Positions 52,523-61,395 are shown, counted from the stretch's first letter. The stretch is DNA of 64,000 bases from Arthrobacter_B citreus (GCF_042429235.1 NZ_JBHMBA010000001.1), one strand, 5' to 3'. Notes: generated by a model from the letters alone, not told the origin. A program made the numbers and translations.

Positions 52523-52972
52523 ATGGCAAAGCTCATTCTGACCCACGAAGTAACCGGTCTCGGCGCTGCCGGCGACGTCATTGAGGTAAAGGACGGTTAC
52601 GCACGTAACTTCCTTCTGCCCCGTGGCTTCGCTCTGACCTGGACGAAGGGTGGCGAGAAGCAGGTTGAGTCCATCAAGGCTGCCCGCGCCGCCCGCGAGC
52701 ACGCTTCCCTGGAAGATGCTCAGAAGCAGGCTGCTGCACTCTCCGCCAAGCCGGTCACGCTGGCCGTCAAGGCCGGCGAGTCCGGACGCCTCTTCGGCAC
52801 CGTCAAGGCCGCCGATGTTGCTGCTGCTGTCGAGGCTGCCGGTCTCGGCACGATCGACAAGCGCAAGGTTGAACTGCCGACGCACATCAAGTCGGTTGGT
52901 TCCTTCCAGGCCAACGTTCGTCTGCACGACGACGTCGCCGCTGTCATCGACCTCAACGTCGTAGCCAGCTAG
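52523..52972 (+). CDS. rplI: 50S ribosomal protein L9
   Basis: A 149-residue L9: N-terminal domain MAKLILTHEVTGLGAAGDVIEVKDGYARNF contracted here to its ends (MAKLIL and DGYARNFLLPRG), a long connecting helix and a C-terminal domain with SGRLFGTVKAADVA. Last gene of the rpsF operon, followed by a strong terminator. Confidence 0.96.
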   Translation: MAKLILTHEVTGLGAAGDVIEVKDGYARNFLLPRGFALTWTKGGEKQVESIKAARAAREHASLEDAQKQAAALSAKPVTLAVKAGESGRLFGTVKAADVAAAVEAAGLGTIDKRKVELPTHIKSVGSFQANVRLHDDVAAVIDLNVVAS

Positions 52973-53007
52973 TCTCGGTCGCACAGCACGCCTCCGGGCG
53001 TGCGCCG

Positions 53008-53041
53008 AGCGCCCTCCGCCCTTGTGGCGGGGGGCGCTTTT
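53008..53041 (+). terminator. Terminator of the rpsF-ssb-rpsR-rplI operon
   Basis: A 13-bp stem, 53008-53020 with 53026-53038 (one G-T pair), a five-base loop CTTGT and a TTTT run at its end. Confidence 0.85.
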
Positions 53042-53139
53042 GCGTGTGCGTCGCTTTTGCGTCTGCACGAAGCACGCCGGGGGCCATGCCGCGGCCGCTC
53101 CTGCCCCGCTCCGCGCCAGTCACAGGTGCACTGAAGCAG

Positions 53140-53191
53140 TGTGGATATGGACTGTGGATAGCAGCTGTGGATATCAGCTGTGGAAATCAGC
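53140..53191 (+). repeat. Four 13-bp iteron-like repeats carrying DnaA-box-like sequence
   Basis: Units at 53140, 53153, 53166 and 53179, each exactly 13 bp: TGTGGATATGGAC, TGTGGATAGCAGC, TGTGGATATCAGC and TGTGGAAATCAGC. The shared start TGTGGATA is a DnaA box (TGTGGATAA) lacking its last base. No mobile element is nearby. Confidence 0.9.
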
Positions 53192-53621
53192 GGAAACCGG
53201 GGATAACCAGCCGCCCGTATGCGCATTCCGTTCATCTGTCAACCTGCAAGCAGGGGCTGAATGTTGACAAAAAATAGTCTCTATACACAGGTGTGGACGG
53301 ACGTTTGCCCTAGTCAGAGCGCTATTAGACTAGAAATAAATACTTTATCCACACCCTTATGCCCAACCTGTGCACAAGACACGCCCAGTTATGCACACCT
53401 TCTCCACAAGCCCTGTGGATAACTCGTTTGGGGGCGGGGGGTTTCAGGACTACGGTTGCGGTGGAATCCCTTCTAAAACGGCTCCTTGCCGCCGCAGGGA
53501 CGGTGCTGTTCCGCACCGGCGGCCGCCGCACGCCAAAATGTCACCGCGGCGGGATAGACCTGAATCAGCTGCCACCTGGCAGGGATCGCACCACAGCAGT
53601 ACCTTGGGAAAGGGTTACACA
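53192..53621. promoter_or_regulatory. dnaB upstream region with further DnaA boxes and AT-rich stretches
   Basis: Contains TTATCCACA (53345-53353) and TGTGGATAA (53414-53422), both perfect, and TTATGCACA (53389-53397). AT-rich stretches at about 53262-53290 and 53323-53350 lie between the 13-bp array and these boxes. TAGACT at 53328-53333 could be a dnaB -10 element. No gene is supported in this 430-base gap. Confidence 0.7.
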
Positions 53622-55004
53622 GTGTCGCTCACGCATACTGACGCACCGGCTTCGAGCTCCAGCTCCGACTTCGCGCGGACACCGCCGCAGGACTTGGTTG
53701 CCGAGCAGTCAGTCCTGGGCGGCATGATGCTTTCCAAGGACGCCATCGCCGACGTGGTGGAGGTCCTCCGCGGCGTCGACTTCTACCGCCCCGCTCACGA
53801 GTCCATCTTTGAAGCCATCATCGATCTCTACGGCCGCGGTGAGCCGGCTGACGCCGTCACCATTTCCGACGAGCTGACCAAGCGGGGCGAGATCAGCCGC
53901 ATTGGCGGTCCCGCCTACCTCCACACGCTCATCCAATCCGTACCCACGGCCGCAAACGCCGGTTTTTATGCCGAGATTGTCCGTGAACGGGCCGTCCTGC
54001 GCCGCTTGGTGGACGCGGGAACAAAAATCGTGCAACTGGGTTACTCAGGCGACGGCATGGAAGTTGACGACATCGTCAACGCTGCCCAGGCCGAGGTTTT
54101 CGCCGTCGCGGAGCGCCGCACCGCTGAGGACTACGTCCCCCTGAAGGACATCATCGAGGGCACTGTCGATGAAATCGAAGCGGCCCAGCACAAGGGTGAG
54201 GGCATGACGGGTGTGCCCACCGGATTCTACGAACTTGATGAACTGACGCAGGGGCTCCATCCCGGGCAGATGATCGTCATCGCCGCGCGCCCTGCAGTGG
54301 GTAAGTCGACCTTTGCCCTGGACTTCGCCCGCTCCGCCGCCATCAAGAACAACATGACCACCGTGTTCTTCTCGCTGGAAATGGGCCGCAACGAAATTGC
54401 CATGCGCCTGCTCTCCGCCGAGGCGACCATTGCCCTGCAGGATCTGCGCAAGGGAACCATCAAAGATGAGCAGTGGGGCAAGATTGCCACCACCATGGGC
54501 CGGATGAACGAGGCGCCGCTGTTCATTGACGACAGCCCCAACATGTCCCTGATGGAAATCCGGGCCAAGTGCCGGCGGCTGAAGCAGCGGCATGACCTCA
54601 AGCTCGTGGTCCTCGACTATCTCCAGCTGATGTCCTCCGGCAAAAAAGTGGAATCGCGCCAGCAGGAAGTGTCCGAGTTCTCCCGTGCCCTGAAGCTGCT
54701 GGCCAAGGAACTCGAAGTCCCCGTGATCGCGCTGTCACAGCTGAACCGTGGGTCCGAGCAGAGAACTGACAAGAAACCCATGATTTCTGATCTTCGTGAA
54801 TCCGGGTCCATTGAGCAGGACGCCGACATGGTCATCCTGCTCCACCGCGAGGACATCTACGACAAGGAGTCGCCGCGCGCGGGCGAGGCTGACGTGATCG
54901 TGGCCAAGCACCGTAACGGCCCCACCAAAACCATCACCGTGGGCTTCCAGGGCCACTACTCACGTTTCTCCAACATGGCCGTCGAGGGCGGCTCGGGCTT
55001 CTAG
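53622..55004 (+). CDS. dnaB: Replicative DNA helicase DnaB
   Basis: A 460-residue hexameric helicase: N-terminal domain (PPQDLVAEQSVLGGMMLS, FYRPAHESIFEAI), linker helix, then the RecA-type core with Walker A ARPAVGKSTFALDFA (about residues 225-239), FFSLEMGRNEIAMRLL and Walker B LKLVVLDYLQLM. The length shows there is no intein, unlike many mycobacterial dnaB genes. The GTG at 53622 after GGGAAAGGG gives the family N-terminus. DciA, its likely loader, is encoded beside gyrB in this window. Confidence 0.97.
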   Translation: MSLTHTDAPASSSSSDFARTPPQDLVAEQSVLGGMMLSKDAIADVVEVLRGVDFYRPAHESIFEAIIDLYGRGEPADAVTISDELTKRGEISRIGGPAYLHTLIQSVPTAANAGFYAEIVRERAVLRRLVDAGTKIVQLGYSGDGMEVDDIVNAAQAEVFAVAERRTAEDYVPLKDIIEGTVDEIEAAQHKGEGMTGVPTGFYELDELTQGLHPGQMIVIAARPAVGKSTFALDFARSAAIKNNMTTVFFSLEMGRNEIAMRLLSAEATIALQDLRKGTIKDEQWGKIATTMGRMNEAPLFIDDSPNMSLMEIRAKCRRLKQRHDLKLVVLDYLQLMSSGKKVESRQQEVSEFSRALKLLAKELEVPVIALSQLNRGSEQRTDKKPMISDLRESGSIEQDADMVILLHREDIYDKESPRAGEADVIVAKHRNGPTKTITVGFQGHYSRFSNMAVEGGSGF

Positions 55005-55165
55005 CCCGGCTGGCCGGCCGCGGCCGGGGAAGGATCTCCATCATCTGGGGGTGGGCCTCGCCGGAAGCCCAGGTGGTCAGGCGCCGACTAGAATTGGTGC
55101 TGCCGGTCTGCACCCCATGGTTGTTCGCCAGCCGCCCCTGACCAGTTCTTCCAAGGAGTAATTCC

Positions 55166-55804
55166 GTGCCTAAATCCAAGCCCCGCAAGAAGGCGGCAGC
55201 CAAGAAGAAGCAGGCCCGCCGCACCGAGCACGAAACCAATCTGCTCTTCGGCAACACCCCCACCTTCGTCAGCGACGAGGGGGAAGCGCTGCTCACGGCC
55301 CGCGGCTGGATCAGCGAGCGAAGCCAGCCCGGCGGGGCCGACCAGGGCGACGCCTGGTACTGGATGCCGTCGCAGCTGCCCGCCTACCTGGAGGAAGGCG
55401 AACCGGTGCCCACCTCAGTCTTCCCCCTGGAAACCGGATTCGTCAGCCAGCTGGCGACCCCGGACGGCTCGGTTCCTCCTGAGGCACAGACCGAATACGC
55501 CTCCCTGGAGGAACTCGTGGCCGACCTTGAACGGCTTGAGGCCTACCGCGTTCCCGAGGAGTCCTGGACCGTGCTGGGCGGAGGGCCGGGCCAGGACGAG
55601 ACCCCCGGCGAGCTCATTGACAGCATCGCCGAGGAATGGGAACTGGTGGCCGAGCTGATCCACTTCCCTTACAGCGACGGTCCCGGTCCCCGCTCCTTCG
55701 ATGCTGTGGAGCATGCCTGGAGCGAAGGACGGCTTACCGATTACGCCTACCGCTCTGTCCTCGCCGGCCGGGGAATGCCGGTTCCGGAGCAGCCCGAAGC
55801 CTAA
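55166..55804 (+). CDS. Hypothetical protein, basic N-terminus and acidic body
   Basis: A 212-residue soluble protein. Residues 1-20 are almost all Lys, Arg, Pro and Ala (MPKSKPRKKAAAKKKQARR), the rest is acidic with many Trp and Glu (RGWISERSQPGG, AWYWMPSQLPAYLEEG, EEWELVAELIHFPY). GTG start at 55166 follows AAGGAG. I know no domain. It lies between dnaB and the ABC-F gene in the same direction, with its own upstream gap. Confidence 0.75.
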   Translation: MPKSKPRKKAAAKKKQARRTEHETNLLFGNTPTFVSDEGEALLTARGWISERSQPGGADQGDAWYWMPSQLPAYLEEGEPVPTSVFPLETGFVSQLATPDGSVPPEAQTEYASLEELVADLERLEAYRVPEESWTVLGGGPGQDETPGELIDSIAEEWELVAELIHFPYSDGPGPRSFDAVEHAWSEGRLTDYAYRSVLAGRGMPVPEQPEA

Positions 55805-55845
55805 GCGGCTCCCCAGGGGTGACCTCACATGGCTGGGGAACGGCG

Positions 55846-55874
55846 TTGCCGTTGGAGCGGGAAGTCACTAGCAT
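55846..55874 (+). promoter_or_regulatory. Promoter for leader ORF and ABC-F gene
   Basis: TTGCCG (55846-55851) and TAGCAT (55869-55874) with a 17-bp spacer. Transcription would start about seven bases after the -10, at or next to the ATG of the leader ORF. Confidence 0.55.
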
Positions 55875-55881
55875 CGGGATC

Positions 55882-55896
55882 ATGAAGCTTTCCTAG
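55882..55896 (+). CDS. Leader ORF of four codons (MKLS), probably leaderless
   Basis: ATG AAG CTT TCC TAG. The predicted transcription start falls on the A of its ATG, so the mRNA would begin with the start codon. It precedes an ABC-F gene by 109 bases and overlapping hairpins follow it. Tiny leader ORFs that sense stalled ribosomes precede several ABC-F resistance genes. Its role is inferred from position only. Confidence 0.45.
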   Translation: MKLS

Positions 55897-55905
55897 TTGA
55901 TCCGC

Positions 55906-55962
55906 GCCCGCCCGAGGCGGGCACCTCTCGTCCTGCTCCCGTAAGGGACGGCAGAGGTGCCC
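55906..55962 (+). promoter_or_regulatory. Two mutually exclusive hairpins before the ABC-F gene (attenuator candidate)
   Basis: Hairpin 1: GCCCGCC (55906-55912) with GGCGGGC (55916-55922). Hairpin 2: GGGCACCTCT (55919-55928) with AGAGGTGCCC (55953-55962), extended by CGTCC (55929-55933) with GGACG (55946-55950). They share 55919-55922, so both cannot form fully at once. No clear T run follows hairpin 2, so how it would stop expression is open. Confidence 0.5.
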
Positions 55963-56005
55963 CATATGCCCGGCCGGCGGCAGTTTCCCGGACACTAGGA
56001 ACCCC

Positions 56006-57754
56006 ATGGCCTCTCCGCGCCGCACCACGTCTCCCACCACTTCCTCCACCATTTCCCCCAGCTACGCCCGGACCGCTGCTACGGCGAACTCTCGAACTGC
56101 GGCGTCCTCCGGCCACGGCGAACACCTGCGTCTGGACGGCGTCAGCTTTGGCTATCCCGGGCGCCGCGTGCTCACTGATGTGTCGTTCTCCGTGTCCCGG
56201 GGAGACCGCACCGGGCTGATAGGGGAGAACGGGGCGGGAAAATCCACGCTCCTGCTGATCGCAGCGGGACTGCTTGTCCCGGATGCGGGATTAGTTACCC
56301 GGCCGGCATCCCTGGGCCTCCTGCGGCAGGAGCTGATGCCGCCGCCCGGGGCAACGCTGGAAGACGTGCTGGAGACCGCCGTCGCTCCCGTTCGCGGACT
56401 GGAACCGCTCCTGGAACAGCTGTCCGGGCAACTGGCCATTGCACCTCAGGACGCCGGGGTTGCCGACGCCTACGACGCCACCCTCCGCCGGGCCGAAGAA
56501 TCCGGTCTGTGGTCCCTGGATGCGCGCATCAGCGAGGTCCTCGCCGGCCTGGGGCTGGCCGGAGTGGAACGGAGCCGGTCCGCGCACAGCCTGTCAGGCG
56601 GGCAGCGGCGCCGTCTGGCCGTCGCTGCGCTGCTGCTGGAGCGTCCGGCTGCGCTCCTTCTGGATGAGCCCACGAACCATTTGGACGACGACGCCGTCGC
56701 CTTCCTCGCCGCTGAACTCCGCGCCCGGCGGGGGCCGCTGCTGATGGCAAGCCACGACCGGTGGTTTCTCGATGCCGTCGCAACGGACCTGGTTGACCTC
56801 GACCCAGCCCCCGGAGCGGAAAGTCCAGCCGGACCGTCCGTGCAGGGCAGGCGCTTCACGGGCGGCTACACCGATTACCTTGCCGCGCGGACCGCGTCCC
56901 GCCGGCGCTGGCGCGATGCCTTCCAGGAGCAGGAAACAGAACGCGAACGGCTCCGGCGCATCGCGGACGTCGACGGACGGGAAATCTTTCACACCACGGT
57001 TCCGCGGACTGAGGCCAGGGGAGCCAAAAAGTTCTACAGCGACCGGGCCGCCAAGACCGTGGGCGGCCGGGTGCGGTCCGCCCGGCGCGGGCTGGCGGAC
57101 CTTGAGCGGTCGGCGGTTCCGGAGCCTCCTCAGCCGCTGGTTTTCCACGGCATGGCCAATCCCCGCGGGTGGGAAGGCACACTACCCATCGAGGACGGAG
57201 CGGAGATCCTGTGCCTGAAGGAGGCGGGAGTTGAGGGCAGGCTGCGTCCCGTCGACCTGGTGGTTCGGGCCGGAGACCGCCTGCTCGTCGAGGGCCGCAA
57301 CGGTGCGGGCAAATCCACGCTTCTCGCGGTGCTGGCCGGTTCGCTCGTTCCGGTGCGCGGCGATGTCCAGCGCGCCCCGCAGGTTGAGGCCGGCCTGCTC
57401 CTACAGGAGGACCGCTGGCCCGATCCAGGGCTCCCGGCTGCGGATGCCTACCGCTCCCGGCTGGCCTTTCCCCGGGAAGCGCCATCCCTCGCGGAGCTCG
57501 GGCTGCTGCGCGCGGACGAGGAGGAGCAGCCGCTGGCCGAACTGTCGCCGGGACAGCGCCGACGGGTCGCCCTTGCCGTCCTGATGGCCGAACCACCGCA
57601 GCTGCTGCTGCTCGACGAGCCCACCAACCACTTGGCACTGTCCCTCGCCGAGGAGCTGGAACAAGCCCTCAGCACCTATCCGGGAACGGTGGTGGTGGCC
57701 AGCCATGACCGGTGGTTCCGCCGGAGGTGGAACGGGCGGCGGATCACTCTCTAG
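56006..57754 (+). CDS. ABC-F family protein, probable antibiotic-resistance (ribosome protection) type
   Basis: A 582-residue soluble protein with two ABC domains. First: GENGAGKSTLLLIAAG (about residues 73-88), LSGGQRRRLAVAALLL and LLLDEPTNHLDD. Second: GRNGAGKSTLLAVLAG, LSPGQRRRVALAVLM and LLLLDEPTNHLAL. The inter-domain linker (about 290-370) is Arg/Glu-rich and helical (FQEQETERERLRRI), as in proteins that reach the peptidyl-transferase centre. The first 30 residues are Ser/Thr-rich. The leader ORF and hairpins upstream support drug-inducible control. Confidence 0.9.
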   Translation: MASPRRTTSPTTSSTISPSYARTAATANSRTAASSGHGEHLRLDGVSFGYPGRRVLTDVSFSVSRGDRTGLIGENGAGKSTLLLIAAGLLVPDAGLVTRPASLGLLRQELMPPPGATLEDVLETAVAPVRGLEPLLEQLSGQLAIAPQDAGVADAYDATLRRAEESGLWSLDARISEVLAGLGLAGVERSRSAHSLSGGQRRRLAVAALLLERPAALLLDEPTNHLDDDAVAFLAAELRARRGPLLMASHDRWFLDAVATDLVDLDPAPGAESPAGPSVQGRRFTGGYTDYLAARTASRRRWRDAFQEQETERERLRRIADVDGREIFHTTVPRTEARGAKKFYSDRAAKTVGGRVRSARRGLADLERSAVPEPPQPLVFHGMANPRGWEGTLPIEDGAEILCLKEAGVEGRLRPVDLVVRAGDRLLVEGRNGAGKSTLLAVLAGSLVPVRGDVQRAPQVEAGLLLQEDRWPDPGLPAADAYRSRLAFPREAPSLAELGLLRADEEEQPLAELSPGQRRRVALAVLMAEPPQLLLLDEPTNHLALSLAEELEQALSTYPGTVVVASHDRWFRRRWNGRRITL

Positions 57755-57794
57755 CGGTTTTCCCCGCTGCGCCGTCCTCCGCGGTGCTGCAGAA

Positions 57795-59780
57795 TCAGAG
57801 GCCGGAACCGCGCGTCGGCGTGGCGTCGTGGCTTCGGCTGGAGGCAAGCTGCCACGGAACGCTGGCCACCATAATGCCGGGTTCAAAGTGCAGCCGCGCC
57901 TTGATGCGCAGCGCCGTTTGGTTGTGCACCAGCTGCTCCCACCAGCGCCCGACGACGTACTCGGGGATGTAGACGACAAACAGTTCGCGCGGGGCGGTCC
58001 GGCGCGCCTCGCGCAGGTAATTGAGGACCGGGGAAACGGTCTCCCGGTACGGGGAGGACAGCACGGTCAGCGGCACGGGGATCTGCATCCGCTCCCATTC
58101 CTCCATGACGCGCTCGGTGTCCTCGGGATCAATGTCCACGATGATGGCATTCAGGCTGGAGGGCCGTGACGCCCTCGCATAAGCGAGGGCGCGCAATGCG
58201 GGCTTGTGGACCTTTGACACCAGGATCACGGCATTCACCCGCGAGGGGAGGGCCAGGCCCTGGTGGTCGTCCTCCACTGAGAGTTCCCGCGCCACGGAAT
58301 CGTAATGCGACCTGATGGTGAACATCATCAGGTACAGCCCGCCCATGGCCAGCAGGGCTATCCAGGCGCCGTGCGTGAACTTGGTGACAAGGACGATCAG
58401 CAGCACCAGCGCGGTCATGCCGAACCCGACGGCGTTGATGGCCCGCGACCGCTGCATCCGGTGCCGGGATTCGGGGTTTCGCTCGGTCCGCAGCTTGCCG
58501 GTCCAGTGCCGGATCATGCCCAGCTGGCTGGCGGTGAAGGACACAAAGACTCCGACGATGTACAGCTGGATCAGGCGGGTGACATCGGCGTCGAAGACAA
58601 AGATCAGCGCGAGGGCTCCCAGTCCCAGGGCAATGATGCCGTTGCTGAAGGCCAGGCGGTCACCGCGGGTGCGCATCTGCCGGGGGAGGAAGCCGTCTTT
58701 GGCCAGGATTGAGGCGAGCACCGGGAACCCGTTAAACGCGGTGTTCGAGGCGAACACCAGGATCAGGCCGGTGGCGGCCACCACAATGTAGAAGGGAATG
58801 CTGCCGTTGCCGAAGACGGTTTCCGCCAGCTGGCTGATGACCGGGTGCTGCACGTACTCGGGCCCCACGGGGTTGCCGTTGAGCGTCAGCTGGGTGGCCG
58901 GATCCTGGACTACGCGGACCTCGGTGGCGCTGGCCAGGGCCAGGATTCCCGCCAGCATGGAGGCAGAGACGAGGCCGAGCAGCAGGAGCGTCGTGGCGGC
59001 ATTGGTGCTCTTGGGCTTGCGGAACGTCGGCACGCCGTTGCTGATGGCCTCAACGCCGGTCAGGGCGGCCGCGCCCGAGGAGAAGGCGCGCAGCAGCAGA
59101 AACGCTCCGGCCAGGCCCACCAGGCCGTCGTCCAGGCCTGATTCGGGAACCAGATCAAAGGCCGCCGACGGTGAATCTGCGAGATTTCCGGTGGCCGCCT
59201 GGAAGGCGCCAAAAGCGCACATGCCCAGCACTGACGCCATAAACAGGTAGGTGGGAATGGCAAACAGCGCGCCGGCTTCGCGGATGCCGCGGAGATTCAC
59301 CAGGACCAGGACCGCCACCCCGACGGCGGCGATCGGAGCCTGCAGGCCGTTGAGTCCCGGGACCGCGGTGACCAAGTAGTGGGAGGCCGAGGACATGGAC
59401 ACCGCCACCGTGAGCACATAATCGACCAGCAGGGCGGACGCCACGGTTAGCCCCGCCGGCTTGCCCAGATTGCTGCTGGCGATTTCGTAATCTCCGCCGC
59501 CGGACGGATACGCGTGCACATTCTGCCGGTAGGACGCCACCACCGTCAGGAGGACCACCACGACAGCCAGCCCAACCCACGGTGAAAGGGTCACCGCGGT
59601 AACCCCGGCCAGCGCCAGGGTCAGCAGGATTTCATCAGGGGCGTAAGCGGCTGAAGAGAGGGCATCGGACGCATATACGGGAAGGGCGATGCGCTTGGGC
59701 AGAAGTGTGCGCGAGAGCCGTTCATTGCCGTACGGACGCCCGACAAGAATGCGCTTTAACGCATTGAAGAATGTGAGCAC
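57795..59780 (-). CDS. APC family permease with C-terminal cytoplasmic domain
   Basis: A 661-residue protein: about 12 hydrophobic segments in the first 480 residues, including IALPVYASDALSSAAYAPDEI and YPSGGGDYEIASSNLG, then a soluble domain of about 150 residues (AVILVSKVHKPALRALAYAR, LNAIIVDIDPED) with a UspA-like layout. This is the amino-acid/potassium-transporter-like APC group common in actinobacteria. I chose the GTG at 59780 (reading VLTFFNALKRILVGR) because homologues begin there; an upstream in-frame ATG lacks support. Confidence 0.87.
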   Translation of the reverse strand: MLTFFNALKRILVGRPYGNERLSRTLLPKRIALPVYASDALSSAAYAPDEILLTLALAGVTAVTLSPWVGLAVVVVLLTVVASYRQNVHAYPSGGGDYEIASSNLGKPAGLTVASALLVDYVLTVAVSMSSASHYLVTAVPGLNGLQAPIAAVGVAVLVLVNLRGIREAGALFAIPTYLFMASVLGMCAFGAFQAATGNLADSPSAAFDLVPESGLDDGLVGLAGAFLLLRAFSSGAAALTGVEAISNGVPTFRKPKSTNAATTLLLLGLVSASMLAGILALASATEVRVVQDPATQLTLNGNPVGPEYVQHPVISQLAETVFGNGSIPFYIVVAATGLILVFASNTAFNGFPVLASILAKDGFLPRQMRTRGDRLAFSNGIIALGLGALALIFVFDADVTRLIQLYIVGVFVSFTASQLGMIRHWTGKLRTERNPESRHRMQRSRAINAVGFGMTALVLLIVLVTKFTHGAWIALLAMGGLYLMMFTIRSHYDSVARELSVEDDHQGLALPSRVNAVILVSKVHKPALRALAYARASRPSSLNAIIVDIDPEDTERVMEEWERMQIPVPLTVLSSPYRETVSPVLNYLREARRTAPRELFVVYIPEYVVGRWWEQLVHNQTALRIKARLHFEPGIMVASVPWQLASSRSHDATPTRGSGL

Positions 59781-60200
59781 GTGGACAAACCCTAGACCCG
59801 GCTCCCGCGGCTGTCCATAAGGAGGGGTTGTGCCCGGTATGACCTTCCGCACAACCAGACGCAGGACTTATAGCAGATTGGCTTATCCCCGCGGATTTCG
59901 AAACGGTAACGATTGAGTGTGACTCATACCAATTTGGATTCGCTTGAGGTTCCGGCGCAGCGTCCCTTACGGTGGTTAACGGTTCGGGAAAGACCGAACC
60001 CCCAGCCGGACCAACTAGATGTCCGGCGACCAGGCTGGCACCGTTCCAGGTGCAGCCGCACGCTCGGTGCCACGAGCCACCAGATGTCGCCACTTCGTCA
60101 GGCACCTTAATCATGCCCTCGATATTTCATGGGTTGGCGGCAGCGTAGAGAAGCCCCGGGAGGGGTGGAACGCCGGTGGGCCCTGGGAGCAGCCACACTA
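59781..60200. promoter_or_regulatory. Divergent control region between APC permease and rpf
   Basis: A 420-base gap with several GC-rich inverted stretches, such as GGTTCGG with CCGAACC (59981-60000). Long rpf leaders often hold a ydaO-type (c-di-AMP) riboswitch in actinobacteria; I looked for its conserved GGGGTGAATC segment and did not find it. No gene seen. Confidence 0.4.
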
Positions 60201-60959
60201 ATGACCAAGTCTAAGATCAGCCGAAACGTGCGCCGGGGACTTGCTGTTGCAGCCATCTCAGGTGCAGGCCTCGCCCTGACCGCAGTACCGTCCCAGGCTG
60301 CTGACGCGAGTACATGGGATGCACTTGCACAGTGCGAAAGCGGTGGTAACTGGAACATCAATACCGGAAACGGGTTCTCCGGCGGATTGCAGTTCGCCCC
60401 GAGCACCTGGGCTGCCTTCGGTGGGCAGGGCGATCCCACGTCCGCCAGCCGGGAACAGCAGATCGCCGTGGCCGAGCGCGTACTCGCCGGCCAGGGCTGG
60501 GGTGCCTGGCCTGCCTGCTCCGCCAAGCTGGGCCTGTCCGGCGGTGCCACCGGCTCGGTGACCCCGCAGAGCCAGACGGTGACCCCGCAGGCCACGCAGG
60601 AATACGTCGCTCCGCAGACCACCCAGGAATACGTGGCTCCGGAAACGACTCAGCAGTACGTCCCGGAAGCACCGGTCCAGGAAACTGCCCCGGTTGAGAC
60701 CTACACCGCCCCGGAAACCGCAGTGCCCCAGACCCAGGTCCTGCCTGAGGCTCAGGTCACCGCACCGGCACCCGTGCAGGCCCAGGCTCCCGCGCTGAGC
60801 GGTGAAACCTACACGATCCAGTCCGGCGACACGCTGTCCGTCATCGCCGAGAAGCTGGGCATCCAGGGTGGCTGGGAGGCGCTGCACAACGCCAACGCCG
60901 ACACCATCATCCACCCCGACCTGATCTTCACCGGCCAGGTTCTGCAGCTGCCGGCCTAA
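60201..60959 (+). CDS. Resuscitation-promoting factor (transglycosylase domain plus LysM)
   Basis: A 252-residue secreted cell-wall enzyme. Signal peptide with LAVAAISGAGLALTAVPSQA ends near residue 33, then the Rpf domain (DASTWDALAQCESGGNW) with the catalytic glutamate in CESGG, FAPSTWAAFGG and VLAGQGWGAWPAC. A linker of repeats (T-Q-E-Y-V-A-P) leads to a C-terminal LysM domain (YTIQSGDTLSVIAEKLG). Rpf proteins cleave peptidoglycan and wake dormant cells. ATG at 60201 chosen for the signal peptide. Confidence 0.95.
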   Translation: MTKSKISRNVRRGLAVAAISGAGLALTAVPSQAADASTWDALAQCESGGNWNINTGNGFSGGLQFAPSTWAAFGGQGDPTSASREQQIAVAERVLAGQGWGAWPACSAKLGLSGGATGSVTPQSQTVTPQATQEYVAPQTTQEYVAPETTQQYVPEAPVQETAPVETYTAPETAVPQTQVLPEAQVTAPAPVQAQAPALSGETYTIQSGDTLSVIAEKLGIQGGWEALHNANADTIIHPDLIFTGQVLQLPA

Positions 60960-61010
60960 TCACCCGGCCTGAATCACCTCGGGAACCGCTGAACCGCGGG
61001 TCCCGTCAAC

Positions 61011-61047
61011 AGGAAGGCGCTCCGTCAATATGGCGGGGCGCCTTCCT
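61011..61047. terminator. Terminator between convergent rpf and ThiS/MoaD-like gene
   Basis: AGGAAGGCGC (61011-61020) with GCGCCTTCCT (61038-61047), a 17-base loop and a short T run (GCGTTT). Confidence 0.7.
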
Positions 61048-61101
61048 GCGTTTAAGTCTGCCTCCCGGGCGGTTCCGGATCTGTGCCGGCTGCAGCGGCG
61101 G

Positions 61102-61395
61102 CTACCCTCCGGCGACTGACTGCAGGATCAGGACCTCGGATCCCGGCGGCACAGTGCTGGCCAGCCCGTCCAGGGTCCGCAGTTCCTCCCCGTCAATGTA
61201 AACATTCACATACCGGCGCAGCTGGCCGGCTTCATCCCGGATGCGGCGCTCCAACCGGGGGTAGTCCAGCGCCAGCCCGTCCAGCAGCTGGGCCGCGGTG
61301 AGCTCATCGCCTCCGGCGCGCTCCAGTTCACGGTGCCCCTCAGCGGCGGCGGAAAGCGCCGCCGGGAGCACCAGGCGCACCGGCCGGGCAGTCAT
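61102..61395 (-). CDS. ThiS/MoaD-like small protein with C-terminal Gly-Gly
   Basis: A 97-residue beta-grasp protein: MTARPVRLVLPAALSAAAEG at the start, ELTAAQLLDGLALDYP, YVNVYIDGEELRT and EVLILQSVAGG at the end. The terminal Gly-Gly is what sulfur carriers (MoaD, ThiS) and ubiquitin-like proteins need for activation. Its ATG overlaps the stop of the upstream BNR-repeat gene (TGATG), so the two are translated together; no molybdopterin or thiamine gene is near. Confidence 0.85.
   Translation of the reverse strand: MTARPVRLVLPAALSAAAEGHRELERAGGDELTAAQLLDGLALDYPRLERRIRDEAGQLRRYVNVYIDGEELRTLDGLASTVPPGSEVLILQSVAGG

Noticed and set aside
53140..53191. Plasmid-type iterons from an integrated replicon
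   Set aside because: The units are DnaA-box-like, and no Rep protein, integrase or attachment repeat is nearby, so a chromosomal control region is more likely.
59781..60200. ydaO-type c-di-AMP riboswitch before rpf
   Set aside because: Expected from actinobacterial rpf genes, but I could not find the conserved GGGGTGAATC segment or the flanking helices on the plus strand. A covariance-model search would settle it.
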